A stretch of 64,000 nt of DNA from an uncultured Bacteroidia bacterium (GTDB lineage: Bacteria > Bacteroidota > Bacteroidia > Bacteroidales > UBA932), in assembly GCA_902785575.1 (NCBI GenBank), contig CACZZF010000003.1:78560-142559 (forward strand), written 5' to 3'. Shown here one piece after another: positions 61,930-64,000 of this stretch (positions within the stretch are counted from its first letter, which is position 1; the number at the start of each line of letters is the position of its first letter). A program made the translations under genes and the position numbers. The notes below the pieces were generated by a model. That model did no database searches. It worked only from the letters and a program-made list of their open reading frames with translations, and was not told the DNA's origin.

Positions 61930-62628
61930 TCACTTGGAAGTAAAGGCACCGGACGCACGGAAGGCTCGGCATTTAGCGTAGAGGATGGCAGCCGTACTGG
62001 CTCGAAACACTAGTTTCAGTCGCAAAACTTGATATGTGAGGCAAGTTTCCTCGTCAAGGAAAGGCTCTGGGGAGGCCTCATATAGGGAAAAAACCGGACG
62101 AATTTTGTCACCATCAGAAGCAGAAACAGTGAATTGTTTATTCCCGATTTGGAACCCCTCGCCCTTGGCTAAGAGATTGAAGAACGTAGCGATATCCCGC
62201 TCGAGCGTCTCCGCTCCAGTTAAGGACTCACGCTCGAAACTGTCCTGGTCAACGTCCCATTCCCAATAATTGTCCAACTCGTTTTCCACATCAATGTCAG
62301 GGTCGTGGGCCATAGCCCATAGAAGGCGCCAAAGGCAATCGGAAACGAATTCCTGCTCGGAATACTCCAATTCAGAGAGAGGCAACTCGTCAGACTGCCC
62401 AGCATAGTAGTCCACAAAACGTTCTGCGGAGGCAATAGAATCACACTCACGGTAAGAGTAGCCCCACTCACCGGTAGCGAAAATAGTACTAAGCGGCTGA
62501 AGCCACACGACGGCAGTGCCGTCAGAAAGCAGAGCGATCTTACCACTCTTGCCTGTTTCCATCAAGGAATATAATCTATCTTTATATCGCACACTAAGAA
62601 ATACGGTTATTTCTTTGTTTTCTTTCAT
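61930..62628 (-). CDS. Protein of unknown function
   Basis: 232 residues from ATG at 62628 (MKENKEITVFLSV); an ATG at 62673 overlaps the TAA of the HD-domain gene as TAATG and would add 15 residues. No signal peptide or membrane segment. The sequence is acidic, with a tryptophan/tyrosine-rich middle (LWRLLWAMAHDPDIDVENELDNYWEWDVDQDSF) and a predicted helical stretch before it. I recognise no family. It sits between the HD gene and the two-lobed aspartic protease on the same strand, 78 bases upstream of the latter's start, so it may work with them. A terminator-like hairpin lies between its two possible starts. Confidence 0.65.
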   Translation of the reverse strand: MKENKEITVFLSVRYKDRLYSLMETGKSGKIALLSDGTAVVWLQPLSTIFATGEWGYSYRECDSIASAERFVDYYAGQSDELPLSELEYSEQEFVSDCLWRLLWAMAHDPDIDVENELDNYWEWDVDQDSFERESLTGAETLERDIATFFNLLAKGEGFQIGNKQFTVSASDGDKIRPVFSLYEASPEPFLDEETCLTYQVLRLKLVFRASTAAILYAKCRAFRASGAFTSK

Positions 62629-62637
62629 AATAAACGC

Positions 62638-62666
62638 AAAAAAAACACGGTCTAAAAAGAGACCGT
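62638..62666 (-). terminator. Terminator-like hairpin between the HD gene and the unknown gene
   Basis: On the minus strand ACGGTCT-CTTTTT-AGACCGT (62666-62647) is a 7-bp stem followed by GTTTTTTTTG. It starts 6 bases after the HD stop codon and lies just before ATG 62628. If translation starts at the TAATG (62673), ribosomes would cross and open it. Confidence 0.75.
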
Positions 62667-62672
62667 ATGTCA

Positions 62673-63320
62673 TTACGCCTTCGCTCTTCTCCCACCAGCC
62701 GGATGCAACCTGGCATCATCTTTATCCGCCCAAAAGACAATTTTCCAAAGCGGAGTTCGGACAGCCTTAGTATGGTCAGCCTCCTTACGAGGATCATGGG
62801 AATGATAGTGTTCCCCTTTCATATGCCAACGAATAGCCAGGCGTTCGGGTTCTGTCATATTCAAGCCGTAGTTTCTAAGGATGGCAATGGACCTAACACT
62901 ATGCAGATCACCCAATCGGCAATCATAGTTATGCTTTCTAATTGATCTACCCCGGAACCAAAAACGATCAGACTTGCAGGTGTCGTGCAACATAGCGGCA
63001 ATGATCACACTGTCTTGAGGCAAAGAACTATCAGCGCGTTGTAAGGCTAACTTGCATGTACCCAAAGAATGCTCCGCGAGCCCTCCGGGCCAATTGTGGT
63101 GCTTATTTGGGGAAGAAGCTCTGTAATAAAACCCGCTATCATCCAGATAACGAAGGACCTCATCCATCCCCTCACGTCCTGTCGACTGCAACAAGTTGAT
63201 AATCTCATCACGTTGAGCGGCTATACGTGCCACAGCCTTGTCTTCGTATTCTTGTTTGGTGTACCAACCAGCAATCTTTCGCCGCACCCTTGCCTCGAAA
63301 GCCTCTTTACATGTTTCCAT
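62673..63320 (-). CDS. HD-domain phosphohydrolase-like protein
   Basis: 215 residues, no signal peptide. HD-superfamily residues are visible in HHNWPGGLAEHSLG (H84), AAMLHDTCKSD (H112-D113), RWHMKGEHYHSHD and a final WADKDDARL, the usual order of metal ligands. Such proteins hydrolyse phosphate esters or nucleotides. The N-terminal ~60 residues are helical and charged (KIAGWYTKQEYEDKAVARIAAQRDEI). It heads the minus-strand run with the unknown gene, the aspartic protease and the amidohydrolase-like gene. The substrate is unknown. It ends in a lysine/arginine-rich tail. Confidence 0.83.
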   Translation of the reverse strand: METCKEAFEARVRRKIAGWYTKQEYEDKAVARIAAQRDEIINLLQSTGREGMDEVLRYLDDSGFYYRASSPNKHHNWPGGLAEHSLGTCKLALQRADSSLPQDSVIIAAMLHDTCKSDRFWFRGRSIRKHNYDCRLGDLHSVRSIAILRNYGLNMTEPERLAIRWHMKGEHYHSHDPRKEADHTKAVRTPLWKIVFWADKDDARLHPAGGRRAKA

Positions 63321-63352
63321 CTTATTTATTAGTTTTAAGAATTAAATAAAGT

Positions 63353-63868
63353 TTAATCAAAGACTTCGGCAAGTTTTTTCGCTAGCGCCTCACCGCGCAG
63401 TCCTCTGGCCACGACGATACCCTCAGGGTTGATCAGAAGGTTGTCAGGGATGGAGTTGACAGAGTAAACTTCAGCGGCCACACTCTTCCAATATTTCAGG
63501 TCAGAAAGATGAATCCAGGGCATCTGCCATTCAACAATAGCCTTTGCCCAAAGCTCCTTTTCGCTGTCAAAAGAAAGACCGATAATCTCAAAACCCTTGT
63601 CGTGGTACTGCTTGTAAGCATCTCTCACATTGGGCATTTCGGCCTTGCAAGGGCCACACCAAGAGGCCCAGAAGTCCACCAATACGTCGAAGGAAACGCT
63701 GCCGCCGGGCCGCAGGCAGAAGCTGTTCTCGGGGCCGTAGTATATCTTGGGCGTCGTCCAAGAGGATATTCTTGAATTGAGGGCTCCGGTGATATTATTG
63801 AACTTGCCTGCGGTACTGAGAATCAAAAATGGCACAACCGAAGTTGTACCATTTTCATCTTTAATCAA
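63353..63868 (-). CDS. TlpA-like thioredoxin-fold protein with abnormal N-terminus
   Basis: 171 residues if read from TTG at 63868; no in-frame ATG precedes the thioredoxin fold. From residue 55 the sequence is a good TlpA/AhpC-type domain: active site W70-C71-G-P-C74, GLSFDSEKELWAKAIVEWQMPWIHL and NSIPDNLLINPEG with the cis-proline. The first ~54 residues match nothing in the family, there is no signal peptide, and the GGSVSFD strand joins VLVDFWASW without the usual DFRGKY stretch. A 10-bp dyad, ATGGCACAAC/GTTGTACCAT (63829-63852), lies near the start. It looks like a gene with a decayed or rearranged 5' end. Confidence 0.6.
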   Translation of the reverse strand: MIKDENGTTSVVPFLILSTAGKFNNITGALNSRISSWTTPKIYYGPENSFCLRPGGSVSFDVLVDFWASWCGPCKAEMPNVRDAYKQYHDKGFEIIGLSFDSEKELWAKAIVEWQMPWIHLSDLKYWKSVAAEVYSVNSIPDNLLINPEGIVVARGLRGEALAKKLAEVFD

Positions 63869-64000
63869 TTAATTGTCAATCGATAATCGGTTTAATATTC
63901 TTCCTCGTTAAAGATGCTGTTTTATATTGATTATCAATGAATTAAATATTATAAATGCTTGTTTAGACAAACAAACATTGTTTTATAGGGTACTAAAACG
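63869..64000. other. AT-rich non-coding right edge
   Basis: No reading frame or RNA gene is seen in these 132 bases. The region is AT-rich, with short dyads such as GATTATC/GATAATC around the 63.9 kb stretch. It may hold the promoter of a gene on either side; the window ends before this can be judged. Confidence 0.5.

Noticed and set aside
60486..63320. Prophage or integrative element at the right end
   Set aside because: No integrase, capsid, portal, relaxase or attachment-site repeats are present; the genes look like ordinary enzymes.

Overview
The window looks like a chromosomal segment of a Bacteroidales bacterium, at roughly 50 % GC, possibly a gut or rumen member of the Rikenellaceae/Cryptobacteroides kind. 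The genus is inference. The group assignment rests on a SusC/SusD pair, many lipoprotein glycosidases, BACON and IPT surface-protein domains, a serine-type sulfatase, and promoters with the Bacteroidetes pattern TTTG-N20-TAnnTTTG. No phage, IS transposase or CRISPR array was found.

Layout. 0-6.8 kb: the 5' end of a Big_2-domain lipoprotein, then a minus-strand cluster with two GH127-type (DUF1680) enzymes, a uridine-kinase-like protein and an exported sugar isomerase. 6.8-10.3 kb: housekeeping genes ettA, a GNAT-type acyltransferase and upp. 10.3-10.6 kb: a palindromic repeat element. 10.6-14.6 kb: a GH2 enzyme and a Tat-exported FAD oxidoreductase. 14.6-18.4 kb: an alanine/glycine symporter with a decayed tandem copy, an aquaporin, manC and two lysine tRNAs. 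18.4-23 kb: a sulfatase, a TlpA-like lipoprotein, a GPH sugar symporter, a glycosidase-like gene broken by a stop codon, and a Fic protein.

23.9-47.1 kb is the centre of the window: a polysaccharide utilisation locus (PUL) on the minus strand. Its order is AraC regulator, GH5_7-type mannanase, SusC, SusD, two surface glycan-binding proteins, BACON-GH26, BACON-GH5_4-type, GH26, GH130, PA14-GH31, GH3 and an AGE-family epimerase. The mannan logic follows the Bacteroides mannobiose pathway: GH5/GH26 cleavage, epimerisation of mannobiose to mannosyl-glucose, then phosphorolysis by GH130 to mannose-1-phosphate and glucose. The nearby manC could use that mannose-1-phosphate directly. The GH5_4, GH31 and GH3 trio resembles a xyloglucan toolkit, so the locus may serve a mixed mannan/xyloglucan cell-wall diet.

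47.2-59.3 kb: an EamA transporter, a second GH130, a CBM9-like protein, an SDR dehydrogenase, a CE15-like esterase, and a plus-strand operon (exported TIM-barrel isomerase, Tat-exported Gfo/Idh/MocA oxidoreductase, MFS permease, PfkB kinase). These are followed by a propeller protein and an M28 peptidase. 59.3-64 kb: a DUF362 ferredoxin-like protein and a small cluster of HD-domain protein, unknown protein, two-lobed aspartic protease and N-formylglutamate-amidohydrolase-like protein, then a TlpA-like gene with an abnormal 5' end.

The most unusual signals are GAGCGAAGCGAAG-type repeats, two of which sit in frame inside enzyme genes; a Fic gene whose promoter copies a 21-bp repeat from its own coding region; a 12-bp motif shared by the PUL and regulator promoters; near-identical tandem modules in a glycan-binding protein; and a single-chain protein with two DTG aspartic-protease motifs.
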